A stretch of 64,000 nt of DNA from Rhodospirillales bacterium 24-66-33 (lineage in GTDB: Bacteria > Pseudomonadota > Alphaproteobacteria > Reyranellales > Reyranellaceae): positions 400,286 to 464,285 of the forward strand of contig NCHQ01000002.1 of the NCBI GenBank assembly GCA_002281855.1, given 5' to 3'. Positions 17,794 through 29,278 of this stretch are shown one piece after another (the first letter of the stretch is position 1; every line of letters begins with the position of its first letter). Under the pieces are notes generated by a model, which searched no databases, had not been told where the DNA came from, and worked only from the letters and a program-made list of their open reading frames with translations. The translations under genes and the position numbers were made by a program.

Positions 17794-19953
17794 TCAGGAG
17801 CTCAGCACCAGTCGCGGCACGGCTCCGCTCAGCTTCAACGCACTGCCGCGCCCGGAAAGCGACGGATTCGTCATGAAATAGTGGTGCGCGATGAACGGTT
17901 CCTTACCGGTCGGCGGCCGATGATAGTTACCGTCTTGTGACATCAGCCAGCTCTGGCCGTCGTCCTTCAGGTTCGCGACCATGATCTGGTCGAGGACCTG
18001 CTCGCGCACGGTCTGGTTCTCGACCGGGCACAGGAGTTCGACGCGACGGTCGAGGTTGCGCGGCATCCAGTCGGCGGACGACAGGAAGACCTTGGCCTCC
18101 ATCGACGGCAGAGCGCGGCCATTGCCGAAGCAGATGATGCGCGCATGCTCGAGGAAGCGCCCCACCACGCTCTTCACGCGGATATGCTCGCTGAGCCCCG
18201 GAACGCCGGGCCTGAGGCAGCAGATGCCGCGCACGACCAGGTCGATCTGCACGCCGGCATTCGATGCCGCATACAGCCGGTCGATCAACGCCCCGTCGAC
18301 CAGGGAATTGAGCTTGGCCCAGATCGCCGCCGGCTTGCCGGCCTTGGCATTCGCGATCTCGGCATCGATCAGGCTGTAGAGGGTCGGCCGCAACGTCACG
18401 GGGGCGAAGGCGATCTTCTCCATCTGTTCGGGCCGGGCGTAACCGGTCATGTAGTTGAACAGACGCGCGGCGTCGCGGCACATCGCCGGATCGCAGGTGA
18501 AGAACGACAGGTCGGTGTAGATGCGCGCGGTGATCGGGTGATAGTTGCCGGTCCCGAAATGCACGTAGGTCCGGATCGACTGCGCCTCGCGGCGCACCAC
18601 CATCGAGACCTTGGCGTGCGTCTTGAGGTCGATGAAGCCATAGACCACCTGAACGCCGGCACGCTCCAGATCGCGCGCCCAGCGGATGTTGGCCTCCTCG
18701 TCGAAGCGGGCCTTGAGTTCGACGAGTGCCGACACGGTCTTGCCCGCTTCGGCGGCCGCGATCAGCTCCTTGACGATCGGTGAATCGGCGCTGGTGCGAT
18801 AGAGCGTCTGCTTGATGGCCACGACCGCGGGGTCTCGCGCCGCCTGGCGCAGGAACTGCACCACGACGTCGAAGCTCTCGTAGGGATGATGGACGACGAT
18901 GTCCTTGGCGCGGATCGCCGCGAAGCAGTCGCCGCCGAAATCGCGGATGCGCTCGGGAAAGCGCGCATTGTACGGTGCGAACTTGAGGTCGGCGCGGTCG
19001 TCGATAATCACCGCCTTCACGTCGCCGATGTTGAGCATGCGGTCGAGATGGAAGACATGGACGGTCTGCGTCTGCTCCGGAATCTCGAGCTGGTCGAACA
19101 GGAAATCGCGCAGCTCGGCGGGCATCGCGCTATTGACCGAGATGGAGATCAGGTCGCCGCGGCGGCGGCGTTTCAGGGCGCTCTCGTAGAGAAGGACAAG
19201 GTCCTCGGCCTCCTCGTTGATCTCGACGTCGCTGTCGCGGATCACACGGAAGAAGGCCTGTTCGATCACCTCGTAGCCGGGGAACAGGCGCGGCAGGTAG
19301 ATGTCGATCAGGTCCTCGAGCGGCAGGAAACGAATGTCCGGTCCCGGCAGGCGGACGAAGCGGTCGACCTGCGGCGGCAACGGCAGCAACGCCATCAGCG
19401 GACGGCGGTCGTCACGCCGCTGCAGCTTCAGGATGGCCGAGAAGCCGCCATTGGGAATGAAGGGAAACGGATGCGCCGGGTCGATCGCCAGCGGCGTCAG
19501 GATCGGGAAGACCTGGTCGATGAAATAGGTGTCGAGCCAGCTCCGCTCCGCCTCCGTGAGTTCGCCCGCGTCAATCACCGCGATGCCCGCTTCGCGCAGA
19601 TCGTCCTGGAGCGACGCCCAGACATTCTGCTGATGGGCCATCAAGGTCGAGGCGCGCTCGCGAATCGCCACGAGCTGTTCGGCCGGCGTCATGCCGTCAT
19701 CACTCAGCATCGTGGACCGGGTCTGCAGCATGTCGACCAGACCCGCGACCCGAACCATGTAGAATTCGTCGAGGTTCGCCGCCGAGATCGACAGGAAGCG
19801 CACCCGTTCCAGCAGCGGATGGCGCTTGTTCGTCGCCTCCTCCAGCACGCGGGTGTTGAAGGCCAGCCACGACAGTTCACGATTGATGAAGCGTCGCGGG
19901 CTGTCGGGTGGTATTTCGAGCGAAGCCGGATCGGCGGAGTTGAGCGCGTCCAT
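17794..19953 (-). CDS. ppk1: Polyphosphate kinase 1
   Basis: 719-residue membrane-associated enzyme that polymerises the gamma-phosphate of ATP into polyphosphate. N-terminal PPK domain begins [13 protein letters not shown]; the phospholipase-D-like catalytic part carries the autophosphorylated His in [10 protein letters not shown] (about residue 446) and [11 protein letters not shown], plus [15 protein letters not shown] near the C-terminus. Start placed at the ATG at 19953 because a plausible promoter lies just upstream of it, downstream of which an in-frame GTG at 19992 would not be transcribed. Directly upstream of ppx; divergent from the SixA-like gene. Confidence 0.95.
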   Translation of the reverse strand: MDALNSADPASLEIPPDSPRRFINRELSWLAFNTRVLEEATNKRHPLLERVRFLSISAANLDEFYMVRVAGLVDMLQTRSTMLSDDGMTPAEQLVAIRERASTLMAHQQNVWASLQDDLREAGIAVIDAGELTEAERSWLDTYFIDQVFPILTPLAIDPAHPFPFIPNGGFSAILKLQRRDDRRPLMALLPLPPQVDRFVRLPGPDIRFLPLEDLIDIYLPRLFPGYEVIEQAFFRVIRDSDVEINEEAEDLVLLYESALKRRRRGDLISISVNSAMPAELRDFLFDQLEIPEQTQTVHVFHLDRMLNIGDVKAVIIDDRADLKFAPYNARFPERIRDFGGDCFAAIRAKDIVVHHPYESFDVVVQFLRQAARDPAVVAIKQTLYRTSADSPIVKELIAAAEAGKTVSALVELKARFDEEANIRWARDLERAGVQVVYGFIDLKTHAKVSMVVRREAQSIRTYVHFGTGNYHPITARIYTDLSFFTCDPAMCRDAARLFNYMTGYARPEQMEKIAFAPVTLRPTLYSLIDAEIANAKAGKPAAIWAKLNSLVDGALIDRLYAASNAGVQIDLVVRGICCLRPGVPGLSEHIRVKSVVGRFLEHARIICFGNGRALPSMEAKVFLSSADWMPRNLDRRVELLCPVENQTVREQVLDQIMVANLKDDGQSWLMSQDGNYHRPPTGKEPFIAHHYFMTNPSLSGRGSALKLSGAVPRLVLSS

Positions 19954-19983
19954 GTGGACCCCGGTGGGGGCACTCTCCCTGAA

Positions 19984-20011
19984 ATTATGCACAGGAACGG
20001 TAGCGCCTCAA
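19984..20011 (-). promoter_or_regulatory. Candidate ppk promoter
   Basis: On the minus strand TTGAGG (20006-20011) and CATAAT (19984-19989) are separated by 16 bp. Predicted transcription start is near 19977, giving a leader of about 24 bases before the ATG at 19953. Matches are 4/6 and 5/6 to the sigma-70 consensus. Confidence 0.4.
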
Positions 20012-20026
20012 CATGACCCTGTCATG
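20012..20026. promoter_or_regulatory. Palindrome CATGAC-CCT-GTCATG next to the ppk -35 box
   Basis: Perfect 6-bp inverted repeat with a 3-bp centre, directly upstream of the candidate ppk -35 element and about 40 bp before the divergent phosphatase gene. Position suits an activator or repressor operator controlling ppk and/or the SixA-like gene. It is not a recognisable pair of Pho-box direct repeats. Confidence 0.35.
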
Positions 20027-20065
20027 GCATTTAACTAAACCATTGTTCCTGTTGGATTTATTGGA

Positions 20066-20599
20066 ATGACGGGCGTGAAGAACATTCTCCTCCTGCGCCA
20101 CGCAAAATCCGCCTGGAACACGCCGCACCAGAGCGATCACGACCGGCCGCTCAACGATCGCGGCGAACGCGCGGCCCGGACCATGGCCGGCCATATTGCC
20201 GCCAAGGCTCCCCGCCCCGACCTGATCCTGTGTTCCACGGCAGCCAGAACGCGCCAGACCCTGGCGCCGCTGGTGAATGCCCTCGGCAGTCCCGCGCCGC
20301 CGATCTCGCTCGAGAAGCAGCTCTACCTCGCCTCGGAGAGCGAACTCCTGGAGCGCCTGCAGGCCCTGCCCGAGAATGTCGAGACCGTGCTGCTGATCGG
20401 CCACAACGAGGGCATCGGCGAACTGGCGGGTGCCCTGGCCGGACACGGCCCGCGGGATTTACTGGAGCGCCTGCGAGACAAGTACCCGACCGGCGCCCTG
20501 GCCGCGTTCCGTGTCCCGCAAGGTCCCTGGAGTTCCCTGACCCCAGGGCTTTGCGAGCTTCTCGCCTTCGTCCGGCCGCGCGATCTCGACCCGCGCTGA
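20066..20599 (+). CDS. SixA-like histidine phosphatase
   Basis: 177-residue protein of the histidine phosphatase (phosphoglycerate mutase-like) superfamily. The catalytic RHG-type motif is LLLRHAKSAW (His about residue 12), and the second catalytic His is in LIGHNEGIGEL. SixA proteins dephosphorylate histidine phosphotransfer (HPt) domains or NPr, so a role in phosphorelay control is possible; other small members act on nucleotides or sugars. Divergent from ppk and convergent with the SDR gene, whose stop codon is 4 bp away. Confidence 0.82.
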   Translation: MTGVKNILLLRHAKSAWNTPHQSDHDRPLNDRGERAARTMAGHIAAKAPRPDLILCSTAARTRQTLAPLVNALGSPAPPISLEKQLYLASESELLERLQALPENVETVLLIGHNEGIGELAGALAGHGPRDLLERLRDKYPTGALAAFRVPQGPWSSLTPGLCELLAFVRPRDLDPR

Positions 20600-20607
20600 C
20601 GCGTCAG
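20596..20607. terminator. 12-bp palindrome formed by two convergent stop codons
   Basis: CTGACGCGTCAG is a perfect palindrome; the phosphatase stop (TGA, 20597-20599) and the minus-strand SDR stop (20604-20606) are its mirror halves. Too short to be a good terminator by itself. Confidence 0.3.
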
Positions 20608-21383
20608 TAGGTGCCGGGATACTGGCCGCCATCCATCAGGATGTTCTGGCCGGTCATGTAGCCCGCATGAACGCTGCACAGGAAAGCGCACATCATGCCG
20701 AACTCCTCGGCCGTGCCGAAGCGGCCGGCGGGATGGGCCTTGGCCGCCGCCGCGTACTCTTCGTCGAAGCTGCGCCCGGCCTTGGCCGCGCGCGCCTTGG
20801 TGGTGCCGCGCAGGCGGTCGGTGTCGAAGGGCCCCGGCAGCAGGCCGTTGATCGTCACGCCGTGACGGATCGTCGTGCGTGAGACGCCGGCCACGAAGCC
20901 GGTGAGGCCGGAGCGCGCGCCATTGCTGAGGCCCAGAATGTCGATCGGCGCCTTCACCGAACTCGAGGTGATGTTCACGATTCGCCCGAAGCCGCGCTTC
21001 ATCATGCCGTCGACGCTCGCCTTGATGAACTCGATCGGCGTCAGCATGTTGGCGTCGAGCGCCTTGATCCAGTCCTCGCGGTTCCAGTCCCGGAAGTTGC
21101 CCGGCGGCGGACCGCCGGCATTGTTGACGATGATGTCCGGCTCGGGACAGGCCGCCAGCACCTGCTTGCGGCCCTCCTCGGTCGTGACGTCGACGGCGAC
21201 CGCCGTGACGTTCACGCCGTACGTCTTGCGGATCTCCTCCGCCGTCGCCTCGAGTTCGGATTTCGTGCGCGCGTTGATCACGAGATCGACGCCCTCGCCC
21301 GCCAGCGCCTCGGCGCAGCCGCGCCCCAAACCCTTGCTCGCCGCGCAGACGATGGCCTCGCGGCCCCTGATGCCCATGTCCAT
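20604..21383 (-). CDS. SDR-family oxidoreductase
   Basis: 259-residue classical short-chain dehydrogenase/reductase. The cofactor motif is modified: the usual TGxxxGIG appears as AASKGLGRG (about residues 14-22). NNAGGPPPGNF is present in the NNAG position and catalytic Ser is in ITSSSVKAP. The usual Tyr of YxxxK is not obvious: the aligned stretch reads LGLSNGARSGLTGF, with neither Tyr nor Lys in the normal places. This resembles the 3-oxoacyl-reductase-like subgroup whose members start GIRGREAIV. Preceded by AGGAGAGG. Likely co-transcribed downstream of DUF2147 (14 bp gap). Confidence 0.82.
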   Translation of the reverse strand: MDMGIRGREAIVCAASKGLGRGCAEALAGEGVDLVINARTKSELEATAEEIRKTYGVNVTAVAVDVTTEEGRKQVLAACPEPDIIVNNAGGPPPGNFRDWNREDWIKALDANMLTPIEFIKASVDGMMKRGFGRIVNITSSSVKAPIDILGLSNGARSGLTGFVAGVSRTTIRHGVTINGLLPGPFDTDRLRGTTKARAAKAGRSFDEEYAAAAKAHPAGRFGTAEEFGMMCAFLCSVHAGYMTGQNILMDGGQYPGTY

Positions 21384-21397
21384 TTGCGTTTCCTCTC

Positions 21398-21859
21398 CTA
21401 ATTCACGCGCGTCCAGATTTGTGTCTTGCCGAACATCGGCGTGCCGACGAAGCCGCGCAGGCGCAGCTTGCCGTCCGGCTGGAGGCTGATGTTGGCGCTG
21501 TAGGTCTTGCCGTCCTCGCCGTTATAGATCTTGCCGTCCTCGAACGTGTTGGGTTGCGCGGCCTGCTTGAAGCCCCAGATCAGCGGCATGCCGATCACCT
21601 TGCGCGTGCGCAGCGCCGGGTTCTCGTTGCGATAGTCGGTGGCGGCATCCGGCGCGACCGCCGCGCCGTCCGGCCCCTTGGGATCGATGAGATTGGCGAC
21701 ATAGCCGCAGATCGGGCCGCTCGCCGCATCCGGGCAAGGTCCGATCTTGATCTGGGCCACGCCCGACTCCGAGAGCCAGGTTCCCATGACCGAGCCCTGC
21801 TGCGCCGAGGCCGCCGTCGCCACGAGGCTGAGCGCGCACATGGCCAAGATCGTCTTCAT
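21398..21859 (-). CDS. DUF2147 exported protein
   Basis: 153-residue protein with a cleavable signal peptide (residues 1-19, ending ASAQ) and a DUF2147 domain: GTWLSESGVAQIKI at the start, a CPDAASGPICGYV pair of cysteines likely to form a disulfide, and the C-terminal LRLRGFVG...GKTQIWTRV signature. DUF2147 proteins are small periplasmic beta-barrel-like proteins of unknown function. Start at 21859 is preceded by GAGGGAGGAAG, an excellent ribosome-binding sequence, whereas the frame reads 42 further codons into the upstream gene. Confidence 0.82.
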   Translation of the reverse strand: MKTILAMCALSLVATAASAQQGSVMGTWLSESGVAQIKIGPCPDAASGPICGYVANLIDPKGPDGAAVAPDAATDYRNENPALRTRKVIGMPLIWGFKQAAQPNTFEDGKIYNGEDGKTYSANISLQPDGKLRLRGFVGTPMFGKTQIWTRVN

Positions 21860-21872
21860 TTCTTCCTCCCTC

Positions 21873-22556
21873 TCACGAGGTACCGGCAATGTCGGCCAGC
21901 ACATCCATCGCCAAGCGGCGGTCGATCTCGCGTCTCTCGACCAGGGCGCGCCGGTCGAGCGCGGCCACGACATGACGGGCCGCATCGGCCGACCGCTCCA
22001 TGTGCGAGACGAGATACTGCACGACGCCGGCGCCCGCGTGCAATTGCCGGTCCGCCAGCTGTTTCAGAATGATCGAACCCAGCAGCTCGTCGTCGGGCGG
22101 TGCGACTGCGACGGCCGGCGCGGCGCGGAGCCGCGAGGCGAGGTCGGGCAAGGCGATCGACCAGCGGGCGGGCGGTTCGCCCGAGATCAGCAGCATGTGC
22201 CCTCCGCGCTCCCGCACGAGATTGTAGAGGTGGAAGAGTGCGCGCTCGGGAGCCCGATCCGCCTCCTCGATCACGATGGTGCGCGAGGCCGTCGCCAGGT
22301 CCGTGAGGTCGGCGACGTTGCGGCCCTCGAGGTCCCGGCCGGCCATCACGGTCGCGCCGCTGCGCGCGGCCCAGATGCGTCCGAGATGGGTCTTGCCGCA
22401 GCCGGTCGGGCCACTCAGCGACAGGGCCGGTGCCGGCCAGTCCGGCCAGCGGTCGATCCACGCCAGAGCTTCCCGGTTTCCGTCCGCCACGACGAAATCT
22501 TCCCGGGCATAGGTCGGCGGCGGCAGGGCGAGATCCAGGGTGAGCTGGTTTGCCAT
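21873..22556 (-). CDS. hdaA: DnaA-paralogue regulatory ATPase (HdaA-like)
   Basis: 227-residue AAA+ protein resembling the ATPase core of DnaA without its DNA-binding domain. N-terminus MANQLTLDLALPP contains the QLTLDL clamp-binding motif expected of Hda; Walker A is GPTGCGKTHL (about 48-57), Walker B region is TIVIEEADRAP. In Caulobacter HdaA, with the DNA polymerase clamp, promotes ATP hydrolysis by DnaA to prevent re-initiation of replication. It starts 8 bp after the AI-2E family gene, an arrangement common in alphaproteobacteria, so the two are probably co-transcribed. Confidence 0.85.
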   Translation of the reverse strand: MANQLTLDLALPPPTYAREDFVVADGNREALAWIDRWPDWPAPALSLSGPTGCGKTHLGRIWAARSGATVMAGRDLEGRNVADLTDLATASRTIVIEEADRAPERALFHLYNLVRERGGHMLLISGEPPARWSIALPDLASRLRAAPAVAVAPPDDELLGSIILKQLADRQLHAGAGVVQYLVSHMERSADAARHVVAALDRRALVERREIDRRLAMDVLADIAGTS

Positions 22557-22564
22557 GGGCCTGC

Positions 22565-23644
22565 TCAACTGGGCGCACCGCCGCGATAGAGATCGCTGTC
22601 GCGATAGCGGGCGATGAAGTGGCGGGCGACCACGCCGAGGATCGCCGCCACTGGAACGGCGATCAGCACACCGGTGAAGCCGAACAGCGAGCCGCCGGCC
22701 AGCAGCGCGAACATGATCCAGACCGGATGCAGGCCGACGCGGTCGCCGACCAGCTTGGGCGAGAGGAAATTGCCCTCGAGCATCTGGCCCACCACGAACA
22801 CCGCCGCGACCTTCACGACGCCGATCCACTCCGGCGGGAACTGCGCCAGCGCCATGCCCAGCGCCATGACCCCGCCCACGAAGGTGCCGACGAACGGAAT
22901 GAAGGAGATGGCGCCCGCGATCAGCCCGATGACGAGGCCGAACTGCAATCCCACCAGCGTGAGGCCGATCCCGTAGAAGGTTCCGAGGGCGAGGCAGACC
23001 AGGGCCTGGCCACGCACGAAACCGGCGATGGCGGCATTCGATTCCGCGGTGAGTTTGCGGATCGTGTCGGCGTGTTCGAGGGGCAGCGAACCGTCGATCG
23101 CCGCGACCAGCTTCTCCCAGTCCCGAAGCATGTAGAAGGTCACCACAGGCGTGATGAAGAGCAGGCCGAGGAGGTTGATGATCGCCACGCCGCGCTCGGC
23201 GAGCGCCCCGGCAATGCCTCCCGCGACAGCCAGCCCCTTGCCCGCCCACTGCGTCGCCTCGGACTGCAGATCATGCATGCTCATGGGCTCCAGCCCGAGC
23301 CTGTCGCGCAGCGGTTCGAGCAGGGGCTGGATGCGGCCGAGCGCCTTGACGATGTATTCGGGGGCGCTGGTGATCAACGACTGGATCTGCCCGAACAGGG
23401 GCGGCAGGATCGCCATCACGACCCCCACGCCCACCAGGACCGCCACGACCGTCACCACGGTGGTTGCCATGGTGCGCGACAGGCCGGCGCGCTGCAGCCG
23501 CACCACGACCGGGTCGAGGAAGTAGGCCACCACCATCCCCACGACGAACGGCAGCAGAATGTCGTTCAACAGCCACATGAGCAGCAGGAAGCTTGCGGCC
23601 GCCGCGACCCAGAAGATCCAGCGTCCCGTGGCGGTTTGACCCAT
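22565..23644 (-). CDS. AI-2E family transporter (PerM-like)
   Basis: 359-residue integral membrane protein with the UPF0118/AI-2E exporter architecture: paired N-terminal helices (WIFWVAAAASFLLLMWLL), a soluble segment at about 85-150, and C-terminal helices with FISFIPFVGTFVGG-type and EGNFLSPKLVGDRVGLHPVWIMFALLAGG signatures. Members include TqsA (AI-2 export), PerM and sodium/proton antiporters; its substrate is not predictable. Start at 23644 gives the usual short N-terminus. Sits between the DUF2066 gene (23 bp upstream) and hdaA (8 bp downstream), in one apparent operon. Confidence 0.9.
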   Translation of the reverse strand: MGQTATGRWIFWVAAAASFLLLMWLLNDILLPFVVGMVVAYFLDPVVVRLQRAGLSRTMATTVVTVVAVLVGVGVVMAILPPLFGQIQSLITSAPEYIVKALGRIQPLLEPLRDRLGLEPMSMHDLQSEATQWAGKGLAVAGGIAGALAERGVAIINLLGLLFITPVVTFYMLRDWEKLVAAIDGSLPLEHADTIRKLTAESNAAIAGFVRGQALVCLALGTFYGIGLTLVGLQFGLVIGLIAGAISFIPFVGTFVGGVMALGMALAQFPPEWIGVVKVAAVFVVGQMLEGNFLSPKLVGDRVGLHPVWIMFALLAGGSLFGFTGVLIAVPVAAILGVVARHFIARYRDSDLYRGGAPS

Positions 23645-23667
23645 TCGATCAGACTCCCCGGCGCGCA

Positions 23668-24744
23668 CTAGCGCGGCTGCAATTGCCAGCGCCCCATATC
23701 CTGGGACAGGTTCAGCCCCGCCAGGGCAAGCGTACGCTGCAGTTCCTCGGGTGTGCCGAAGATTTCGAGCCGAAGCTCCGCACGGTCGGATTCGAGAGTC
23801 TTCACCGTCACCGATTTCACGGCCGGAATGGCGCCGAGCCGCTGCCGCACCTGGACCCAGTCGGAGAGCGCGCGAATGGGCACGACGACGTCCAGCGAGT
23901 CCTGCGAATCGCGCCGGACGGTGCCGATGCTGCGCCACTCCTGATCGGCCTTGGAGTGGATCGCCTTGACGGCCGCCGGGAGGTCCGCCGCACTGGCGAC
24001 CGGAATCGGCGGAATTTCGCTGCGGGCACCCGTCTGGGTGTCGTAGCGCAGGCCGCCGACCGTGAGCCCGCCGCTCGTCTTGTCGCCCTCGACGGTGGCC
24101 ACGATGATCGTCGGCGCCCGATAGCGCTGGTTGAGCCGCGCCAGCGCGGACACGTCACCGACATAGGCCTGTTCGGCCGAGAGCGCGCCCTGATCGGTCG
24201 GGTCGCCGCGAACCAGGGTCACCGGGACGGCGCTGCCGGCACTGTCGAGCTGCTGCCAGGCCTCGCGCCAGGCATTGCGGTCGTTGAGCGGCTCTACCCC
24301 GGCGGGGCCCTTCCACAAGGGGATTACCAACGCCGGCCGCGGCACGGTCTCGACCACCCGGGCGCCTGCCCCGCTCAGGTACGACTTCACGGCGTCCGGC
24401 AGGAAAACGACGTTCAGGGTGGCACTGTAGCGGCCGGGCGCCGGGCGCTCGCGCACGAATTCAACGCCGCGCACCATGTTCTCGAGCTGGGCATCGTCTA
24501 TCTGCGGCAACCGCGCACGATCTTCGGCCGGCACCAGCCGGTCCACGAGAAGGCCCAATGCCTTGCGTCGCGCCTCGCGGATACCCTGTGCCCGGGCCTG
24601 TACCGGATCGGCCCCGCTCACGTCGACATCCACACCCGTGACGTCGTACCCGGTCCCGCCGGGAGACTGCGCCAGGGTGACGTTCGCGGCGAGGACCGCC
24701 AGGAGCACGGCAGCTATCGTGGAAAAGACGCGGCCTATCGGCAT
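23668..24744 (-). CDS. DUF2066 exported protein
   Basis: 358-residue protein with an N-terminal signal peptide (about residues 1-25, ending TLAQ). DUF2066 members are periplasmic or membrane-anchored proteins of unknown function found beside perM/hdaA in alpha- and gammaproteobacteria. Visible are [20 protein letters not shown] (an archease-like/flagellar-assembly-like beta segment) and an [15 protein letters not shown] helix. Start at 24744 is chosen because it places the signal peptide at the N-terminus; upstream in-frame ATGs would overlap purM. First gene of the DUF2066-perM-hdaA unit, divergent from purM with only 43 bp between starts. Confidence 0.78.
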   Translation of the reverse strand: MPIGRVFSTIAAVLLAVLAANVTLAQSPGGTGYDVTGVDVDVSGADPVQARAQGIREARRKALGLLVDRLVPAEDRARLPQIDDAQLENMVRGVEFVRERPAPGRYSATLNVVFLPDAVKSYLSGAGARVVETVPRPALVIPLWKGPAGVEPLNDRNAWREAWQQLDSAGSAVPVTLVRGDPTDQGALSAEQAYVGDVSALARLNQRYRAPTIIVATVEGDKTSGGLTVGGLRYDTQTGARSEIPPIPVASAADLPAAVKAIHSKADQEWRSIGTVRRDSQDSLDVVVPIRALSDWVQVRQRLGAIPAVKSVTVKTLESDRAELRLEIFGTPEELQRTLALAGLNLSQDMGRWQLQPR

Positions 24745-24787
24745 TGCGGGGGTCCGGTTTTTGGCTATGTTCGCGCACCGTATTAGC

Positions 24788-25894
24788 ATGAATGAGCCCG
24801 GCTTGAAGCCTGACGCCCCCGGCCACAATCGGCCCCCCCTCACCTACAAGGACGCCGGCGTCGACATCGATGCGGGCGACGACCTCGTCGAGCACATCAA
24901 GCCGTTGGCGAAGAGCACCAACCGGCCAGGTGTGATGGGCGGTCTCGGCGGCTTCGGCGGTCTGTTCGACCTCAAGGCCGCTGGGTTCAACGACCCCATC
25001 CTGGTGTCCGGAACCGATGGGGTCGGCACCAAGCTGAAGGTCGCCATCGAAGCCGCCGTCCCCGACACGGTGGGCATCGACCTCGTGGCGATGTGCGTCA
25101 ACGACATCGTGGTCCAGGGCGCCGAGCCGCTGTTCTTCCTGGATTACTATGCCAGCGGGCGCCTCGACGTCGATGTCGGGCGGCGCCTCGTCGCCGGCAT
25201 CGCCGAAGGCTGCCGCCGCGCCGGATGCGCGCTGGTTGGCGGCGAGACCGCGGAGATGCCCGGCATGTATGCCGACGGCGACTACGATCTTGCGGGCTTC
25301 ACGGTCGGCGCCGCGGAGCGCAACGCCCTGCTGCCGCGCGCCGATATCGCCCCCGGCGACGTGGTCCTCGGCCTCGCGTCGAGCGGCCCGCACTCCAACG
25401 GCTATTCGCTGGTGCGCCGCATCGTCGAGCGCAGCGGCCTGAAATACGCCGACCGCGCGCCCTTTGCCGATGCGACGCTGGGTGAGGCCCTGCTCGAACC
25501 GACGCGCATTTATGTAAAGCAGCTCCTGCAGGTGATCCGGGCGACCGGCGCGATCAAGGGTATTGCGCACATCACCGGCGGTGGCCTTCCCGGCAACGTG
25601 CCGCGCTGCCTGCCCGACGGTACGCGGGCGCGGCTCGATGCCCGTCAGTGGACGGCCCCGCGTGTCTTCCAGTGGCTGCGCGAGGTCGGCCAGGTCCCGA
25701 CCGACGACATGCTGCGGACCTTCAATTGCGGTCTCGGCATGATCGTGGTCGTGGCGAAGGACGACGCCGCGCGCGTGGCCCAGGCCCTGACCGAGACCGG
25801 CGAGATCGTGACCACGATCGGCAAGATCGAGACGGCGCCCACCGACGAGGCCGACTGCGTCGTCGACAATGCCGAGAGCCTATGGCGAAGCTGA
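24788..25894 (+). CDS. purM: Phosphoribosylformylglycinamidine cyclo-ligase
   Basis: 368-residue AIR synthetase, the fifth step of purine synthesis: ATP-dependent ring closure of FGAM to AIR in the cytosol. The PurM/ThiL/SelD-type fold is marked by [48 protein letters not shown] and [10 protein letters not shown]. The first about 16 residues ([16 protein letters not shown]) are an extra tail compared with E. coli. Its last 13 bp overlap purN, indicating translational coupling. Divergent from DUF2066. Confidence 0.97.
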   Translation: MNEPGLKPDAPGHNRPPLTYKDAGVDIDAGDDLVEHIKPLAKSTNRPGVMGGLGGFGGLFDLKAAGFNDPILVSGTDGVGTKLKVAIEAAVPDTVGIDLVAMCVNDIVVQGAEPLFFLDYYASGRLDVDVGRRLVAGIAEGCRRAGCALVGGETAEMPGMYADGDYDLAGFTVGAAERNALLPRADIAPGDVVLGLASSGPHSNGYSLVRRIVERSGLKYADRAPFADATLGEALLEPTRIYVKQLLQVIRATGAIKGIAHITGGGLPGNVPRCLPDGTRARLDARQWTAPRVFQWLREVGQVPTDDMLRTFNCGLGMIVVVAKDDAARVAQALTETGEIVTTIGKIETAPTDEADCVVDNAESLWRS

Positions 25895-26532
25895 AAGTCG
25901 GGGTTCTGATCTCCGGCCGCGGCAGCAACCTCGCCGCGCTGATCGACGCGGCGAAGGCCCAGGACTATCCCGCCGAGATCGGCTGCGTCGTGAGCAACAA
26001 GGAAGCCGCTCCGGGTCTTGCCATTGCCGCCGCGGCGGGCATCGCGACCGCCATCGTCTCCCACCGCGACCATCCCGACCGCGAGAGTTTCGATCGCGCC
26101 GTCTCGGCGCAACTGGAACGCCATGGCGTCGAACTGGTCGTCCTGGCCGGCTTCATGCGGATTTTCAGCCCGTGGTTTCCGTCGCGCTGGAGGGACCGGC
26201 TGATCAACATCCACCCGTCCCTCTTGCCGGCCTTCAAGGGCCTGCACGTGCAGCGCCAGGCCCTGGAAGCCGGCGTCCGCGTGAGCGGCTGTACCGCCCA
26301 TCTGGTGACGCCGGATCTCGACTCGGGCCCGATCATCGCCCAGGCCGCGGTGCCGGTGCTGGCCGGCGACACGGAGGAGACGCTTGCGGCGCGCATCCTG
26401 CGCCAGGAACATCGCCTCTACCCGCTGGTGGTGCGCTGGTTCGGCGAGGGCCGGATTGCGATCGACGGCGACAGGGTTACCGTTACAGGCGTTGCCTGCG
26501 ACGCCACGCTCCTCTTTTCCCGAGAAACCTAG
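25882..26532 (+). CDS. purN: Phosphoribosylglycinamide formyltransferase
   Basis: 216-residue GAR transformylase: transfers a formyl group from 10-formyl-tetrahydrofolate to GAR, third step of purine synthesis. Visible are [16 protein letters not shown] at the N-terminus (phosphate loop), the catalytic region [10 protein letters not shown] with [13 protein letters not shown] (Asn and His of the active site) and [13 protein letters not shown] (catalytic Asp). Starts inside the end of purM in a different frame (13-bp overlap). Normal length. Confidence 0.97.
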   Translation: MAKLKVGVLISGRGSNLAALIDAAKAQDYPAEIGCVVSNKEAAPGLAIAAAAGIATAIVSHRDHPDRESFDRAVSAQLERHGVELVVLAGFMRIFSPWFPSRWRDRLINIHPSLLPAFKGLHVQRQALEAGVRVSGCTAHLVTPDLDSGPIIAQAAVPVLAGDTEETLAARILRQEHRLYPLVVRWFGEGRIAIDGDRVTVTGVACDATLLFSRET

Positions 26533-26573
26533 TCCGATATAAGATCGCCAACGATTTCAAGCGGGGATGAGAT

Positions 26574-26777
26574 ATGGCTGAAGCAAAGGATGACTTTCCG
26601 GCTCACGCGGCGACCTACGCGTCGTTCAGCAAGCTGGTGACGTTCACGCTCCTCTGGATCATCGTTCTTCTGGTGTCCATGGCCCTCGGCCTGATTGCGC
26701 ACCTGCCGCTGCTGGGCCTCGTTCTGGGCATCGGCGGCTCGATCGCTCTCCTGATCGGCTTTGCCATCCTGGATTGA
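26574..26777 (+). CDS. aa3-type cytochrome c oxidase subunit IV (alphaproteobacterial type)
   Basis: 67-residue protein. The N-terminal 20 residues (KDDFPAHAATYASFSKL) are soluble and carry the family's H..TY..F motif; two hydrophobic segments follow (about 24-43 and 46-64). It is the small fourth subunit that packs against the aa3 oxidase in Paracoccus and relatives. GGGGATGAGAT precedes the ATG. A TATAAG box at 26538-26543 could be its -10, but no convincing -35 was found. It stands apart from other oxidase genes, as is common. Followed by a strong terminator. Confidence 0.85.
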   Translation: MAEAKDDFPAHAATYASFSKLVTFTLLWIIVLLVSMALGLIAHLPLLGLVLGIGGSIALLIGFAILD

Positions 26778-26800
26778 CGTCTGGAGCAAGGCTCCAAAAG

Positions 26801-26828
26801 AAAAGCGGCCCGTTTGGGCCGCTTTTTT
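26801..26828. terminator. Bidirectional Rho-independent terminator
   Basis: AAAAGCGGCCC (26801-26811) pairs with GGGCCGCTTTT around a GTTT loop and is followed by six Ts in total on the plus strand; the leading A-run gives a T-run on the minus strand. It serves both the COX subunit IV gene and the convergent ndk. Confidence 0.92.
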
Positions 26829-26849
26829 ATTTCGGTGGCGCGTACTGCG

Positions 26850-27272
26850 TCAGCCGACGATCTCGGAGCCCGCGAAGAAGTAGGCGATCTCGATGGCCGC
26901 GTTCTCGGGCGAGTCCGAGCCGTGCACCGAGTTCGCTTCGATCGACTCGGCGAAGTCCTTGCGGATCGTGCCGGCATCGGCGTTGGCCGGGTTGGTGGCG
27001 CCCATGATCTCGCGGTTCTTCGCGACGGCATTCTCGCCTTCGAGGACCTGCACCACGACCGGGCCGGAGGTCATGAACGTGCAGAGTTCGCCGAAGAACG
27101 GGCGAGCCTTGTGGACGCCATAGAACTCTTCGGCCTGCTGGCGGCTCATCTGGATGCGCTTCTGGGCGACGATGCGCAGGCCCTTTTCCTCGAAGCGGGC
27201 GTTGATCTTGCCGGTCAGGTTCCGGCGGGTCGCGTCCGGCTTGAGGATCGAGAAAGTACGTTCGACGGCCAT
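26850..27272 (-). CDS. ndk: Nucleoside diphosphate kinase
   Basis: 140-residue cytosolic enzyme that moves the gamma-phosphate of ATP to NDPs through a phospho-histidine. Family features: [15 protein letters not shown] at the start, [11 protein letters not shown], and the active-site His in [12 protein letters not shown]. Length is exactly the bacterial norm. Start at 27272 is supported by GAGGGAATTC upstream and by homology; the frame continues 36 codons upstream without conserved sequence. Has its own promoter candidate and shares the strong bidirectional terminator. Confidence 0.97.
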   Translation of the reverse strand: MAVERTFSILKPDATRRNLTGKINARFEEKGLRIVAQKRIQMSRQQAEEFYGVHKARPFFGELCTFMTSGPVVVQVLEGENAVAKNREIMGATNPANADAGTIRKDFAESIEANSVHGSDSPENAAIEIAYFFAGSEIVG

Positions 27273-27314
27273 GAATTCCCTCGTGGAGGCAGTGATTTCA
27301 ATGCTTGGGCGCGC

Positions 27315-27343
27315 CTTATAGACGCGGGGTTTGGACCGGGCAA
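27315..27343 (-). promoter_or_regulatory. Candidate ndk promoter
   Basis: On the minus strand TTGCCC (27338-27343) and TATAAG (27315-27320) are separated by 17 bp; predicted start near 27308 gives a 36-base leader to the ndk ATG. Fits the sigma-70 consensus at 4/6 and 5/6. Confidence 0.5.
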
Positions 27344-27385
27344 GCGTGCCCAATGAGCTTGGTTTGCGGCCAAATCGCATGGTAA

Positions 27386-29275
<1,890 letters not shown>

Positions 29276-29278
29276 TCC

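Noticed and set aside
19954..19992. GTG at 19992 as ppk start
   Set aside because: The predicted promoter places transcription start downstream of it; ATG at 19953 also gives the normal N-terminus.
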